Below, piece after piece: positions 25,110 through 34,155 of a DNA stretch of 64,000 nucleotides. The DNA is taken from the NCBI GenBank assembly GCA_004791255.1, contig SRUQ01000005.1:382710-446709 (forward strand), in the 5' to 3' direction. The DNA comes from a bacterium M00.F.Ca.ET.205.01.1.1 (lineage in GTDB: Bacteria; Pseudomonadota; Alphaproteobacteria; Rhizobiales; Rhizobiaceae). Positions within the stretch are counted from its first letter, which is position 1; every line of letters starts with the position of its first letter. A model generated the notes under the pieces. It ran no database searches. It had not been told where the DNA came from and saw only the letters and a list, made by a program, of their open reading frames with translations. A program made the translations under genes and the position numbers.

Positions 25110-26084
25110 TCACTGCGCCCAGGCTTTCCAGTCAGCCTCGTGTGCGGCGATCCAGGCGGCGGCGACATCCTCCGGCGTCTTGCCGTTGAGGTCGATCTCG
25201 CCGCTCATCTTGTTGAGTTCGTCAGTGTCGATCGTGAAGGCTTTCGCCACCTTGTAGGCGACCGGCCATTTGTCCTTCATGCCGTTCCAGGCATATTTCC
25301 AGATCTCGCCATGCGGCTTGCCGCAGTCATATTTGGCATCGGGGTTGGTGCCCCATTTCGGATCGGTATAGCACTCCGGCGTATATTCGGGGAATTGCAC
25401 CCATTCGCCCTTGTACTTGGCCGGTGCCCAATGCGGTGAATAGATCCACAGCATAATCGGCGCCTTGCGCTGATAGGCCGAATCCAGTTCGGCGAACATC
25501 GCCGCATCGGTGCCGGCATGGATGACGGTGAAGGGCAGCTTCAGCGCCTCGACACGCTCGTCGTCAAAGCCTTCCCAGGTTACCGGGCCGCCGAGATAGC
25601 GGCCCTTCGGCGCGGTCTCCGCCGTCGAGAATGACGCGGCGCAGGTGGCGTCGAGCAGCGCATGCCAGTCTGGCAAGGTTGGGCATTTCTCCTTCATGTA
25701 CTCGGGAAACCACCACTCTTCCTTGGCCTTGGGGCCGAGCTTGCCCAGCCGCTCTGTCTGGCCGGTCGCGTCGGAGGCTTTCATCGCCTCGCCGGCAGTC
25801 GTGTCCCAGAATTCCAGGCCGACATCGAGGTCGCCATTGGTGAGGCCGGTGGTCAGGCTGGAGAGGTAGTCGGCGGTCGGGTATTCGACGGTGTAGCCGA
25901 GCTTTTCCAGAATGCCGCCGAGGATCTTGGCGTTGAGGTTGACGCTGGTCCAGTCGAACAGCGCGATCTTGATCGGGTCGTTGGATTCGGGTGCCGCGGC
26001 CTGGGCCGCCGGGTTAATGGCGCTTGCCGCTGCAAGGGCCAGAGCTCCCATTGAGAATTTCGAAATCACACTGCGAAGTGGCAT
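25110..26084 (-). CDS. tmoX: Quaternary-amine/TMAO periplasmic binding protein (TmoX-like)
   Basis: 324 residues with a signal peptide (about 1-29, cleavage after AAQA) and a ProX/OpuAC-type ligand-binding fold. Aromatic residues that could form a cation-pi box appear in LFDWTSVN, LEFWDTTAGEA, PVTWEGFDD and LWIYSPHWAP. Start ATG 26084 follows AAGGAGA at good distance. It is the first gene of the tmoXVW operon, with a long upstream region. TMAO is the suggested ligand from context; the family also binds glycine betaine and choline. Confidence 0.82.
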   Translation of the reverse strand: MPLRSVISKFSMGALALAAASAINPAAQAAAPESNDPIKIALFDWTSVNLNAKILGGILEKLGYTVEYPTADYLSSLTTGLTNGDLDVGLEFWDTTAGEAMKASDATGQTERLGKLGPKAKEEWWFPEYMKEKCPTLPDWHALLDATCAASFSTAETAPKGRYLGGPVTWEGFDDERVEALKLPFTVIHAGTDAAMFAELDSAYQRKAPIMLWIYSPHWAPAKYKGEWVQFPEYTPECYTDPKWGTNPDAKYDCGKPHGEIWKYAWNGMKDKWPVAYKVAKAFTIDTDELNKMSGEIDLNGKTPEDVAAAWIAAHEADWKAWAQ

Positions 26085-26537
26085 GCTTGTTCTCCTTCAA
26101 GCTGTGACGGTTATTGGTCGTTCCCTTCTTGCGTCTTTTCTTGATTGTGTTGGAAAGGCTGGTCGTTGCGCAAGGCCGTTTCCGCCACGGCGCGGCCAAG
26201 GGCTGCGCAGGCGCGACGGTTCTCGATTTCGGTGATGACAGATGTTGCCGAGGCGGCCAGTCTCATGGCCGATGGATCGCTGCGATAGCGATCATCCGCG
26301 GATCAATTGCCAGTCTTGCGGCGCCCTGCAAGGTGCGAGCCATCAAGGTTCCATGATCGCGAGCATTTCCGGCGGAATTGCTCTTAGCATAGGCTTGGCG
26401 AGCCCCGTCTCGCCAATGCCGTTTCATAGGATGAAATTATATATACCAACGTTAATGCCGCGCAACGACTAACGTCGAGCCTGCGGCGAATTTCAGACTG
26501 CAGCCGAAGTGATGCAGCAGTCGCCCCGATGTGCCGC
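26085..26537. other. Gene-free 453 bp region upstream of tmoX
   Basis: No frame here has convincing coding character. The stretch is AT-richer than its surroundings around 26425-26460. It holds an inverted repeat TTTCATAGGATGAAA (26422-26436, 6 bp arms with a 3 bp spacer) whose half-sites resemble those of the other methylated-amine operators but with reversed arm order. It probably contains the tmoX promoter and leader, and lies downstream of the SDR gene stop. Confidence 0.5.
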
Positions 26538-27302
26538 CTACCAGCAGACGTAGCCGCCGTCGACGATCAGGTCGAGACCGGTGACGAAGCTCGAGGCGCG
26601 GCTGGCCAGGAACACGGTCGGTCCGACCATTTCTTCCGGTGCCGCCATGCGCCCCAATGGTGTGTCGCGTTTGAAGATCTTCACCTCTTCGGCGACTTCA
26701 GGCCGCTTGTTCATCGGCGTCAGCGTGTAGCCGGGGCTGACGACGTTGACGCGCAACCCGCGGCCGGCCCACTCCATGGCCAGGCTCTTCGACATGTGAA
26801 TGACGGCGGCCTTCGATGAATTATAGTGCGCCTGCGTCAAGCCCCGGTTGACGATGGTCCCCGACATCGAGGCGATGTTGATGATCGAACCCTTGCCGCG
26901 CGCCAGCATTTTGCGGGCCTCGGCCTGGCAGGACAGGAACACGCCGGCGACATTGACCTCGTGCACCCTCTGCCAGGTCTGCAGCGACAGCGTTTCGGCC
27001 GGTTCCGAGCCGGCAATACCGGCATTGTTGACGGCGACGGTCAGGGCGCCGAGCTCTGCTTCGACACGATCGATCGCGGTTGCCAGATCGTGCTCTGACG
27101 TCACGGTGCCGGTCAGCACCAGCGCCTTGCGGCCGAGGGCGGTGATCCGGTGCGCGGTTTCGTCGAGCCCACCCTTCGATGTATGGCCGAAACAGGCGAC
27201 ATCGGCGCCTGCCTCGGCCAGTCCGATTGCGATTGCCTGGCCGATGCCGCTGCCGGCGCCGGTGACCAGCGCGACATCGCCGTTGAGTTTGAAAAGATCC
27301 AT
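26538..27302 (-). CDS. SDR-family NAD(P)-dependent oxidoreductase
   Basis: 254-residue classical short-chain dehydrogenase. It has the cofactor motif TGAGSGIG (about 15-22), NNAG (about 92-95), the catalytic Ser in NIASMSG and the YxxxK pair in HYNSSKAAV. The C-terminal VTGLDLIVDGGYVCW is typical of sugar-alcohol and gluconate-type SDRs. The substrate is not evident. It stands alone between tmoX and an unrelated small gene and is on the same strand as both. Codon use matches its neighbours. Confidence 0.85.
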   Translation of the reverse strand: MDLFKLNGDVALVTGAGSGIGQAIAIGLAEAGADVACFGHTSKGGLDETAHRITALGRKALVLTGTVTSEHDLATAIDRVEAELGALTVAVNNAGIAGSEPAETLSLQTWQRVHEVNVAGVFLSCQAEARKMLARGKGSIINIASMSGTIVNRGLTQAHYNSSKAAVIHMSKSLAMEWAGRGLRVNVVSPGYTLTPMNKRPEVAEEVKIFKRDTPLGRMAAPEEMVGPTVFLASRASSFVTGLDLIVDGGYVCW

Positions 27303-27359
27303 TGTTAGCCCTCCCTATGCAGTGAGGGTATTCGCTAAGTCGTCTCTCGATCAACCTCT

Positions 27360-27941
27360 TCAGAAATCGCAGGCTTTCGGGCGCATTTCAGAGGACCAGT
27401 CCTTCAGCGGCACTGGCTTGAACTTGCCCTCGACGGGTTTGCCCGGCTCCAAATCCTTGGAGACGGTACCCTTGCCGGTTAGATAGTTGATGTCGCAATC
27501 GCCAAGCGTCGTCTCGACGCCGCTCGATTTCTGCTGGTTCCAGTCCCAGCTGCGGCTATAGCCGCCGACCAGGAACTTGCCTTGGCGATCCACGATCGTC
27601 AGCGTCTCTTCCGTCGATTTGCTGGCGCCGCAGCCGAAGCAGGACCTGACCAACAACGAACCCTTGCCCTTGCTTTCGAGATCGATGACCCGGTCCTCGG
27701 TCAGCCCCTTCTTCACAAAATCCGGCAGGCGTGAAGGATCGGACCTTTCCTCGTCCAGATAGATGTAGAGATCGGCGGGGCCGCCGGCCTCCTGCAGGAC
27801 GAGCGCCCGGTCGGCCTTGCCGTCCTGGTCGATGTCGAGCTTCAGCTCGAAGGCGGGAGCATTTTTGGCAATCACCGGCATTGGCGTCGCCGCCAGGGCG
27901 ACAAGCCAGGGCCAAATCGCATGATGGAATGCTTTCCTCAT
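27360..27941 (-). CDS. Exported protein of unknown function
   Basis: 193 residues from ATG 27941, starting with a basic segment and a hydrophobic core (about 8-24, WPWLVALAATPMPVIA), consistent with a signal peptide. An in-frame start at 28007 would bury this signal. The mature part begins with an EF-hand/FG-GAP-like loop (LDIDQDGKADRALV) and contains a CFGCG cysteine pair, suggesting a periplasmic, possibly calcium-binding protein. I do not recognise the family. It lies 57 bp upstream of the SDR start on the same strand, without clear functional link. Confidence 0.7.
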   Translation of the reverse strand: MRKAFHHAIWPWLVALAATPMPVIAKNAPAFELKLDIDQDGKADRALVLQEAGGPADLYIYLDEERSDPSRLPDFVKKGLTEDRVIDLESKGKGSLLVRSCFGCGASKSTEETLTIVDRQGKFLVGGYSRSWDWNQQKSSGVETTLGDCDINYLTGKGTVSKDLEPGKPVEGKFKPVPLKDWSSEMRPKACDF

Positions 27942-28043
27942 AAGCAGGTGTCCGCCGCGCGGCACAAAAATAGCACCGCCGTGGACGGACGCAAATGCGA
28001 AACTCAAGGCTGAACCATGTCCTGACCAGTCGAGCGTGAAAGC

Positions 28044-28250
28044 TCAGAAATACCCGTCCGACGCCGCGGTCGCTTCCTTCGGGATCTCGACGCCGTCGAC
28101 CAGGATCTTGTCGGCCAGCTCGTGGTGGAAGCACACCAGCCCTTTGATGCGCTCCGCCTCATGCACCGGTCGGGATAGTACCGGCGGCCGGTAGTTCCTG
28201 CCGCATGCCTCTTCGATCACCCGCACCTGGGAACAATCGAGGTAGGACAT
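28044..28250 (-). CDS. Small hypothetical protein
   Basis: 68 residues, two cysteines (C6, C16) near the N-terminus and a third at C40, no membrane segment. The codon pattern is GC3-rich and like neighbouring genes, which is the main support. The ribosome site is weak. No family recognised and no obvious operon partner. It could be a false frame. Confidence 0.45.
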   Translation of the reverse strand: MSYLDCSQVRVIEEACGRNYRPPVLSRPVHEAERIKGLVCFHHELADKILVDGVEIPKEATAASDGYF

Positions 28251-28337
28251 CGCCGGTCGATCACGGCTTTTCGGAAGGGGATCGTTCCCTCAGGATGGAC
28301 GGCCGTATGTGACCGGCATCCCGAGAGGCAATCTAAT

Positions 28338-30380
28338 TCAGGCCAGTTCGGTCACGGCGGCTTTCTGCAGCTGCGCCAACTCCGAATAGGGGATGTGGCA
28401 GCGGATCGAATGACCCGGCTGCGCCTCGGCGAGCGGTGGCTCCTGCTGTTCGCAGATCGGGCCGATCTTGCGCGGGCAGCGCGTCTGGAACACGCACCCC
28501 GGCGGCGGGTTGGTGGCGCTGGGGATTTCGCCGTCGAGCCGGATGCGTGCCGTCTCGGTTTGGTCGAGCTTGGGCACCGCCGACAACAGCGCTTCGGTGT
28601 AGGGATGGTGCGGGCCGGAGAACACCTCCTCGGAGGGGCCAAGCTCCATGATGCGGCCGAGATAGAGCACGGCGATATTGTCGGAGAGATAACGCACCAC
28701 GCCAAGGTCGTGCGAGATGAAGATGTAGCTGACGTCTTGCTTGGCCTGCAGGTCGGCCAGCAGGTTGAGGATGGCGGCCTGCACCGAAACGTCGAGCGCC
28801 GAGGTCGGCTCGTCGCACACCACGATGCGGGGGTCGCCGGCGAAGGCCCGCGCAATGGCGACGCGCTGTTTCAGTCCGCCGGATAGCTGGCGCGGCTTGA
28901 CCGCGAGATGCCGGTCGGTGAGCCGCACCGAGCGGATGAGGTCTTCGAGGCGCGCTTCCTGCGCCTTGCCGGAGAGGCCGGCCAACCGCTTCAGGGCGCG
29001 GCCGAGGATGTGGCGGATCGAGTGCGAGCGGTTGAGCGCGGAGTCCGGGTTCTGGAAGACGATCTGCATCGCCTTGACCTGGTCGTCGCCACGGTTCGCC
29101 AGCTTCGGCGCCAGCGCCTTGCCCTCGAGTTCGATGGTTCCGCCGTCATCGGGCGGCACCAGCCCGAGCAGCAGCCTGGCGAAAGTCGTCTTGCCGCTGC
29201 CGGATTCGCCGACCAGGCCCAGAGTCTCGCCGGGCCTGAGATCGAGCGACACGTCCTTCACGGCGCGCAGCGCATGGCCGTGGCTGGCATAGGTCTTGTT
29301 CAGCCCGGCGACACGCAGCACCGGTGCGGTTGCCGGCTTGGGCGCGGACGCGCCATCGCTAGGTGTCGTGCGCGGCAGGGCCTGCGCCTTGTCGTGATAG
29401 TGGCAGCGCGACTGGCGCGTCCCTCGCTGGTCGCTCAGATCATAGAGCGGCGGCAGTTCGGTGCGGCAGCGCTCGTCGGCCAGCGCGCAGCGGTCGGCGA
29501 AGGCGCAGCCCTTGATGGCGGCGCCGATGCCCGGCAGAAAACCCGGAATGGTGTCGAGCCGGCCCTGGTCCTTGCGCTGGCCGCCACGCGGCAGGCAGCG
29601 CAGCAGCGCCACGGTGTAGGGATGGCGCGGATCGTTGAAGACGACGTCCGTCGGCCCTTCTTCCACCAGCATGCCGGCATAGAGCACGCCGACCCGGTCG
29701 CACATGTTGGAGACGACGGCGAGGTTGTGGCTGATGAACAGGATCGAGGCCGACAGTTCCCGCCTGAGCTGCGCGATGAGGTCGAGCACCTCCGCCTCGA
29801 CGGTCGCATCGAGCCCGGTCGTCGGTTCGTCGAGGATCAGCATCGAGGGGTCGTTGGCCAGCGCCATGGCGATCGCCACGCGCTGCTGCATGCCGCCCGA
29901 AAGCTGGTGCGGATAGCGCTGCATGACCCCGGCCGGGTCGGAGATCCGCACCCGGTTCAGCATCGCGATGGCGCGGTCCTCCGCACCTTTGCCGGAAATG
30001 CCGGCAAGTTCGAAGATCTCGGTCAACTGCCGGCCGATGCGGATAGAGGGGTTCAGCGCCTTGCCCGGGTCCTGATAGACCATCGACACGCTTTCGGCGC
30101 GGGCGCGTCTCAGCGCCTCGCCGTCGAGTTTCATGACGTCCTGGCCGTCGAGCGAGATCGCGCCGCCGGTAATCGAGCCATTTCTTGGCAAATAGCGCAC
30201 CACGGTAAGCGCCACGGTGGACTTGCCGCAGCCGGATTCGCCGACCAGCCCATAGGCCTCGCCCTGGCCGATGGTGAGGCTGAGGTTGCGCAGCACCGCA
30301 CGGTTGCGGCCGTTGACCCGGTAGGCGACCGACAGGTCGTCGAGCTCTAATGCGTTCTTTGCCTTGGCGGGTTCAGTCAT
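28338..30380 (-). CDS. Peptide/opine-type ABC transporter, fused dual ATPase (DppD-DppF-like)
   Basis: 680 residues carrying two complete ABC ATPase domains. The first has Walker A GESGCGKST and LSGGMQQRVAIAMALA. The second has GESGSGKTT and LSGGLKQRVAIARAFA. Each is followed by the oligopeptide-transporter C-terminal segment with a CxF/CxxHD-type cysteine region. ATG 30380 has GGAG 9 bp upstream and overlaps the permease stop by 8 bp; an ATG at 30392 is possible. It is the last gene of an operon with two permeases and a binding protein. The substrate is probably the one used by the two enolase-superfamily enzymes upstream. Confidence 0.85.
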   Translation of the reverse strand: MTEPAKAKNALELDDLSVAYRVNGRNRAVLRNLSLTIGQGEAYGLVGESGCGKSTVALTVVRYLPRNGSITGGAISLDGQDVMKLDGEALRRARAESVSMVYQDPGKALNPSIRIGRQLTEIFELAGISGKGAEDRAIAMLNRVRISDPAGVMQRYPHQLSGGMQQRVAIAMALANDPSMLILDEPTTGLDATVEAEVLDLIAQLRRELSASILFISHNLAVVSNMCDRVGVLYAGMLVEEGPTDVVFNDPRHPYTVALLRCLPRGGQRKDQGRLDTIPGFLPGIGAAIKGCAFADRCALADERCRTELPPLYDLSDQRGTRQSRCHYHDKAQALPRTTPSDGASAPKPATAPVLRVAGLNKTYASHGHALRAVKDVSLDLRPGETLGLVGESGSGKTTFARLLLGLVPPDDGGTIELEGKALAPKLANRGDDQVKAMQIVFQNPDSALNRSHSIRHILGRALKRLAGLSGKAQEARLEDLIRSVRLTDRHLAVKPRQLSGGLKQRVAIARAFAGDPRIVVCDEPTSALDVSVQAAILNLLADLQAKQDVSYIFISHDLGVVRYLSDNIAVLYLGRIMELGPSEEVFSGPHHPYTEALLSAVPKLDQTETARIRLDGEIPSATNPPPGCVFQTRCPRKIGPICEQQEPPLAEAQPGHSIRCHIPYSELAQLQKAAVTELA

Positions 30381-31251
30381 TGAACGCTCCATGGACGCCG
30401 TCGGCGGCCAGGTTGACGCCGATCACCAGCGAGGCGATTGCGAGTGCGTCGAACAGCACCGTCCACCAGAAGCCGCCGCCGATCATGCCGTAATTGCTGG
30501 AGATTGAGAGGCCCCAGTCGGGCGAGGGTGGCTGGATGCCGAAGCCCATGAAGGAGAGCGTCGCCACGGCGAAGATGGCGTAGCCGAGGCGTACCGTCGT
30601 CTCGACCAGGATCGGCGGAATGACGTTGGGCAGGATCTCGACGAACATCGTGTGGAACGCGCTTTCGTGCCTGAGCTGGGCGGCGGCGACATAGTCGAGT
30701 TCACGTTCGGCCATCACGGCCGAGCGCACCGTGCGCGCGATGATCGGTGCGAAGCTCAAGCCGATGACGACGATGACCGTCGTCTTGGAGGTGCCGAGCG
30801 CGACGATGGCGAGCAGGGCCACGATCACCACGGGGATGGCCATGAAGGCCTCCAGGATGCGGCTGACGACGTCGTCGACGAGCCCGCGAAAATAGCCGGT
30901 GAGCAGGCCGAGCGCCGTGCCGGCTATTGTCGCCAGCACAGTTGCCAGCGGAGCGACCGTCAGGATGTCGCGCGAGCCGACGATGACGCGCGAGAACACA
31001 TCGCGGCCGATCTGGTCGGTGCCGAACCAGTGTTCGGACGAAGGCGGCGCCAGCGCGTTGATGATGTCGTCGGCAAGCGGATCGTAGGGTGCGAAATGCT
31101 CGCCGAACAACGCGCAGGCAACCCAGAACAGCACGATGGCGAAGCCGACAAGGAAGGTGCGGGAGCGCATGAGCGAAAACAGCGTTTCCGCCAGCGGGCC
31201 GCGCCGGCGCGTATCGTCCTGCGCAGGGGAGGTGGTCTCCAAGGCGCTCAT
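30373..31251 (-). CDS. Peptide/opine-type ABC permease (DppC-like)
   Basis: 292-residue inner-membrane permease with an N-terminal extension, about six membrane helices and the EAA-like coupling region AAQLRHESAFHTMFVEILPN. The N-terminal half has the family segment HWFGTDQIGRDVFSRVIVGS (DppC/OppC signature). Start ATG 31251 overlaps the stop of the DppB-like gene (ATGA); the longer frame to 31731 is inside that gene. It overlaps the ATPase gene by 8 bp. Confidence 0.87.
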   Translation of the reverse strand: MSALETTSPAQDDTRRRGPLAETLFSLMRSRTFLVGFAIVLFWVACALFGEHFAPYDPLADDIINALAPPSSEHWFGTDQIGRDVFSRVIVGSRDILTVAPLATVLATIAGTALGLLTGYFRGLVDDVVSRILEAFMAIPVVIVALLAIVALGTSKTTVIVVIGLSFAPIIARTVRSAVMAERELDYVAAAQLRHESAFHTMFVEILPNVIPPILVETTVRLGYAIFAVATLSFMGFGIQPPSPDWGLSISSNYGMIGGGFWWTVLFDALAIASLVIGVNLAADGVHGAFND

Positions 31252-32201
31252 TGTTCTGACCCCAGCCGGATGCGCGGATTGAGCACGGAATAGAGGAAGT
31301 CGGCGATCAAGGTCGCCACCGCATAGACGATGCCGATGGTGAGGATGCCTGATTCCAGCATTGGAAAATCCTTGCCGCGCGCGGCGGTGAAGATTAGCGA
31401 GCCGATGCCCTGGTAGCGGAACAGCGTCTCGATCACCACGAGACCGCCGATGAGGTAACCGGTTTGCGTGGCGATGACCGTGATGGTCGGCATCAGCGCA
31501 TTGCGCAGCACGTGGCGCCATATCACCGTACGCCAGGGCAGGCCCTTGAGCACGGCGGTGCGCGTATAGTCGGAATCGAGCGCCTCGATCATGCCGGAGC
31601 GCGCCATGCGCGCGATATAGCCGAACAGCACCAGAAACAGCGGCAGCGACGGCAGGATCAGGTAATAGAGCTGGGTGAAGAAGCCGGCATCCTTCGGCCA
31701 TGCCGCCGAGATCGGCAGCCAGCGCAGCCATACCCCGAAGATCAGGATCAGGATGATGCCGGTCACGAATTCCGGAAGCACCGTCACCGACAGGCCGCCA
31801 AGGCTGATGATGCGGTCAAGCGGGCGGTTGAGGTTGAGCGCGGCAATCACGCCGCCGAGAATGCCGATCGGCACCACCAGCACGAAAGCCACCGCCGCCA
31901 GCTTCATCGAATTGCCGAGCGCGTCGATGACGAACGGTGCCACCGGCGAGCGGAAGATATAGGACGTGCCCATATCGCCCTGAACGAAGTTCGAGATCCA
32001 GGTCCAGTACTGCGTGAGCAACGGGCGGTCGACGCCGAGCGAATGATTGAGCGCGTCGACGGCGCGCTGGTCGGCGAACGGGCCAAGGATCGCGCGCCCG
32101 ACATTGCCGGGCAGTACCTGGCCGCCCAGAAACACCATTGTGCTGAGCAGGAACAGCGTGACGAGCGACAGCGACACACGCCGGACGAGGAAGGAGAGAA
32201 T
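31248..32201 (-). CDS. Peptide/opine-type ABC permease (DppB-like), possible ATT start
   Basis: DppB-type permease with the family region ALDSDYTRTAVLKGLPWRTV. The first conventional start is GTG 32177 (309 residues), but this lacks the usual N-terminal residues. In-frame codons just upstream encode ILSFLVRRVS, which matches how DppB proteins begin. An ATT at 32201 lies 8 nt after AAGGAG. I therefore place the start at 32201 (317 residues) with moderate confidence. The gene follows the binding-protein gene, with a hairpin at 32220-32246 in between, and overlaps the DppC-like gene by 4 bp. Confidence 0.75.
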   Translation of the reverse strand: MLSFLVRRVSLSLVTLFLLSTMVFLGGQVLPGNVGRAILGPFADQRAVDALNHSLGVDRPLLTQYWTWISNFVQGDMGTSYIFRSPVAPFVIDALGNSMKLAAVAFVLVVPIGILGGVIAALNLNRPLDRIISLGGLSVTVLPEFVTGIILILIFGVWLRWLPISAAWPKDAGFFTQLYYLILPSLPLFLVLFGYIARMARSGMIEALDSDYTRTAVLKGLPWRTVIWRHVLRNALMPTITVIATQTGYLIGGLVVIETLFRYQGIGSLIFTAARGKDFPMLESGILTIGIVYAVATLIADFLYSVLNPRIRLGSEQ

Positions 32202-32219
32202 GGCTAGGACTCCTTGTGG

Positions 32220-32246
32220 AGCCAGCCCCCCATGTGGGAGCTGGCT
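32220..32246 (-). other. Intercistronic hairpin after the peptide-type binding-protein gene
   Basis: AGCCAGC and GCTGGCT form a 7 bp perfect stem, with a partly self-pairing C-rich/G-rich loop, between the binding-protein stop (32274) and the permease start. No T-tract. Its likely role is in uneven expression of the operon. Confidence 0.55.
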
Positions 32247-32273
32247 GTTGGAGGATTGGCTTTCCCTTTCCGC

Positions 32274-33935
32274 TCAGGCCTTCGCCGCCTTTTCGAGGAA
32301 CAGCTGCGACATGGCGGTCGGCTGCACGCCGGTCACGCCTTTGGCAGTTGCCGTCAGGTAGTCGTAGAAGTAGCCGAAGATGACAGGCGTTTCCTCGAGC
32401 AGCAGGTTCTGGATCTTGCCTGCCGTCGCCTTCTGCGCTTCCAGGTCAAGGGCGGCGATATAGCTGGTGGCCAGCGCATCGTAGTCCTTGTTCTTGAAAT
32501 GCGCCGCGTTCCAGGTGCCATCGCTCTTCAGCGGCGCGGCAAGGTAGACGTTCGGCACGCCGCGGTGCCCGTAATCGGTGATGCCCATCACCGAATCCAG
32601 CCAGTTGGATTTGCCGAACACCGCATCGCCGTAATAGGCGCCCTGGTCGAGGATGTTGAGCTCCAGTTCGACGCCGATCTCCTTGACCCAGTTCTGGATG
32701 AGCTGGGCGTATTCGGGGATTTCGAGGTAGCGTTCGGTGGTCAGCGTCACCTTGAAGCCCTGGCCGACGCCGGCTGCTTCCATGAGCTGCTTGGCCTGCG
32801 CGATATCCTGCTTGCGCTGCGGTACGCTGGTATCCGTCGACGGGTAGACCGAGGCGAACGGGCTGTCATTGCCCAGCGACGAGCGTCCCTTCATCAGGCC
32901 GGCGGCCAGCTTGTCGCGATCGAGGCAGAGCGCAATGGCGCGGCGCACGCGCGCATCCTTCAACGGGCCGTCGTCGCAGCGCATATGCAATTGCTGGTGG
33001 GCCGACGATTTCAGGCTGATGATGTCGACGTTGGGATCGTTGAGCAGCGCCACACCCGCCAGCACCGGCATCTGGTTGATGATGTCGATCTGTCCGCCCT
33101 GCAGCGCCAGGATCTGCGGCTGCATGTCGGCAAAGAAGGTGAATTCGGTACGCTCCGGCAGCGCCTTTTCGCCCCAATAATCCTCGTTGCGGACGAAGGA
33201 CGCGCCGACCTTGGCCGTGTATTTCTCGATCTTGAACGGCCCGGTGCCGTCGAAGCTCTTCTCGTAGTCGCCCTTGTAGGTCGCCGGGATGATGACGGCG
33301 TTGTAGTTGTCGGACGACAGCATGTAGGGGAAGTTGCCGTTCGGCGCATCGAGGTGGAACTCTACCGTATAGTCGTCGACTTTCTTCGAGGCGCCCTTCT
33401 GCAGGATGCCGTTGAAGACCGAGAGCGCGTTCGACGAATTCGCCGGGTCGGCGAGCCGGTCGATGCTGGCCACGACGTCGTCGGCCTTCATTTCGCCGCC
33501 CGAGTGGAACTTGACGCCCTTGCGCAGCTTGAAGGTCCACACCGTGCCGGTGTCGTTCGGCTTCCAGCTTTCGGCCAGCGCCGGCTTCAGCACGAGGTCG
33601 GGACCGTCGACGCAGAGGAACTCGGCAACCTGCTGCATCACCAGCAGGCCGCCGGCATCCGCGATGGTGACAGGATCGATCGTCGCGGCGGGCACGCTGC
33701 TGCCGACACGAATGGTGGCGCCGGGCGCGCCCGCACGGGCCAGCGAGGGCATGCCGCCAAGGCCGGCGGCCATGCCGATGCGGCCGAGCAGCGGCAGCGA
33801 CAGACCGAGCAGGCTGCCGTGGCGGACGAAGTCGCGGCGGCTGACGCGACCGTCGACAAGGCCGTCGATCAGGTGATTTTCGAGCGGCGAGCGATTGCGC
33901 CGGAGAAGGTCGAGAATGCGGTAGTTCTTGCTCAT
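32274..33935 (-). CDS. ABC transporter substrate-binding protein, family 5, Tat-type signal
   Basis: 553-residue periplasmic binding protein of the peptide/nickel/opine type (SBP_bac_5). The N-terminal region has a twin-arginine motif, SRRDFVRHG (about residues 32-40), followed by a hydrophobic stretch, so export is probably folded via Tat. Family stretches include TVWTFKLRKGVKFHSGGEM and ADDVVASIDRL. It is first of the transporter genes in the operon. The ligand is unknown, but two enolase-type enzymes upstream suggest a hydroxyproline-like betaine or an acid sugar (inference). Confidence 0.87.
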   Translation of the reverse strand: MSKNYRILDLLRRNRSPLENHLIDGLVDGRVSRRDFVRHGSLLGLSLPLLGRIGMAAGLGGMPSLARAGAPGATIRVGSSVPAATIDPVTIADAGGLLVMQQVAEFLCVDGPDLVLKPALAESWKPNDTGTVWTFKLRKGVKFHSGGEMKADDVVASIDRLADPANSSNALSVFNGILQKGASKKVDDYTVEFHLDAPNGNFPYMLSSDNYNAVIIPATYKGDYEKSFDGTGPFKIEKYTAKVGASFVRNEDYWGEKALPERTEFTFFADMQPQILALQGGQIDIINQMPVLAGVALLNDPNVDIISLKSSAHQQLHMRCDDGPLKDARVRRAIALCLDRDKLAAGLMKGRSSLGNDSPFASVYPSTDTSVPQRKQDIAQAKQLMEAAGVGQGFKVTLTTERYLEIPEYAQLIQNWVKEIGVELELNILDQGAYYGDAVFGKSNWLDSVMGITDYGHRGVPNVYLAAPLKSDGTWNAAHFKNKDYDALATSYIAALDLEAQKATAGKIQNLLLEETPVIFGYFYDYLTATAKGVTGVQPTAMSQLFLEKAAKA

Positions 33936-34102
33936 GGGTTTAACCCTTTCCCCTGTGTTTTATGGCTGACGAACTTTGGTCGATCGTTCCTTTTCCGGCA
34001 GCGGGAGAGGCCCTTTGGCCGGAATTCTAGCATGCGGCTTTACCCGTTCCATCAGTCCTTGGACCGGATGTGTCGGATTCCTGGCACGTCACTTCTCGTC
34101 TT

Positions 34103-34147
34103 TTGGCCGTTCTCCTGGCCGTCTTCTTGGTCGTTCTCTGGCCGTCA
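34103..34147. repeat. Short tandem repeat, about 12 bp period
   Basis: Four imperfect copies of a TGGCCGTTCTC-like unit in the 220 bp between the binding-protein gene and the enolase-family gene. On the coding (minus) strand it is purine-rich. No gene is seen in the gap; apart from the repeat I see nothing clear in it. Confidence 0.5.
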
Positions 34148-34155
34148 GGCGCTGC

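Noticed and set aside
26114-26356. 80-residue plus-strand frame in the tmoX upstream region
   Set aside because: No ribosome site, atypical composition, and it overlaps the probable promoter area.
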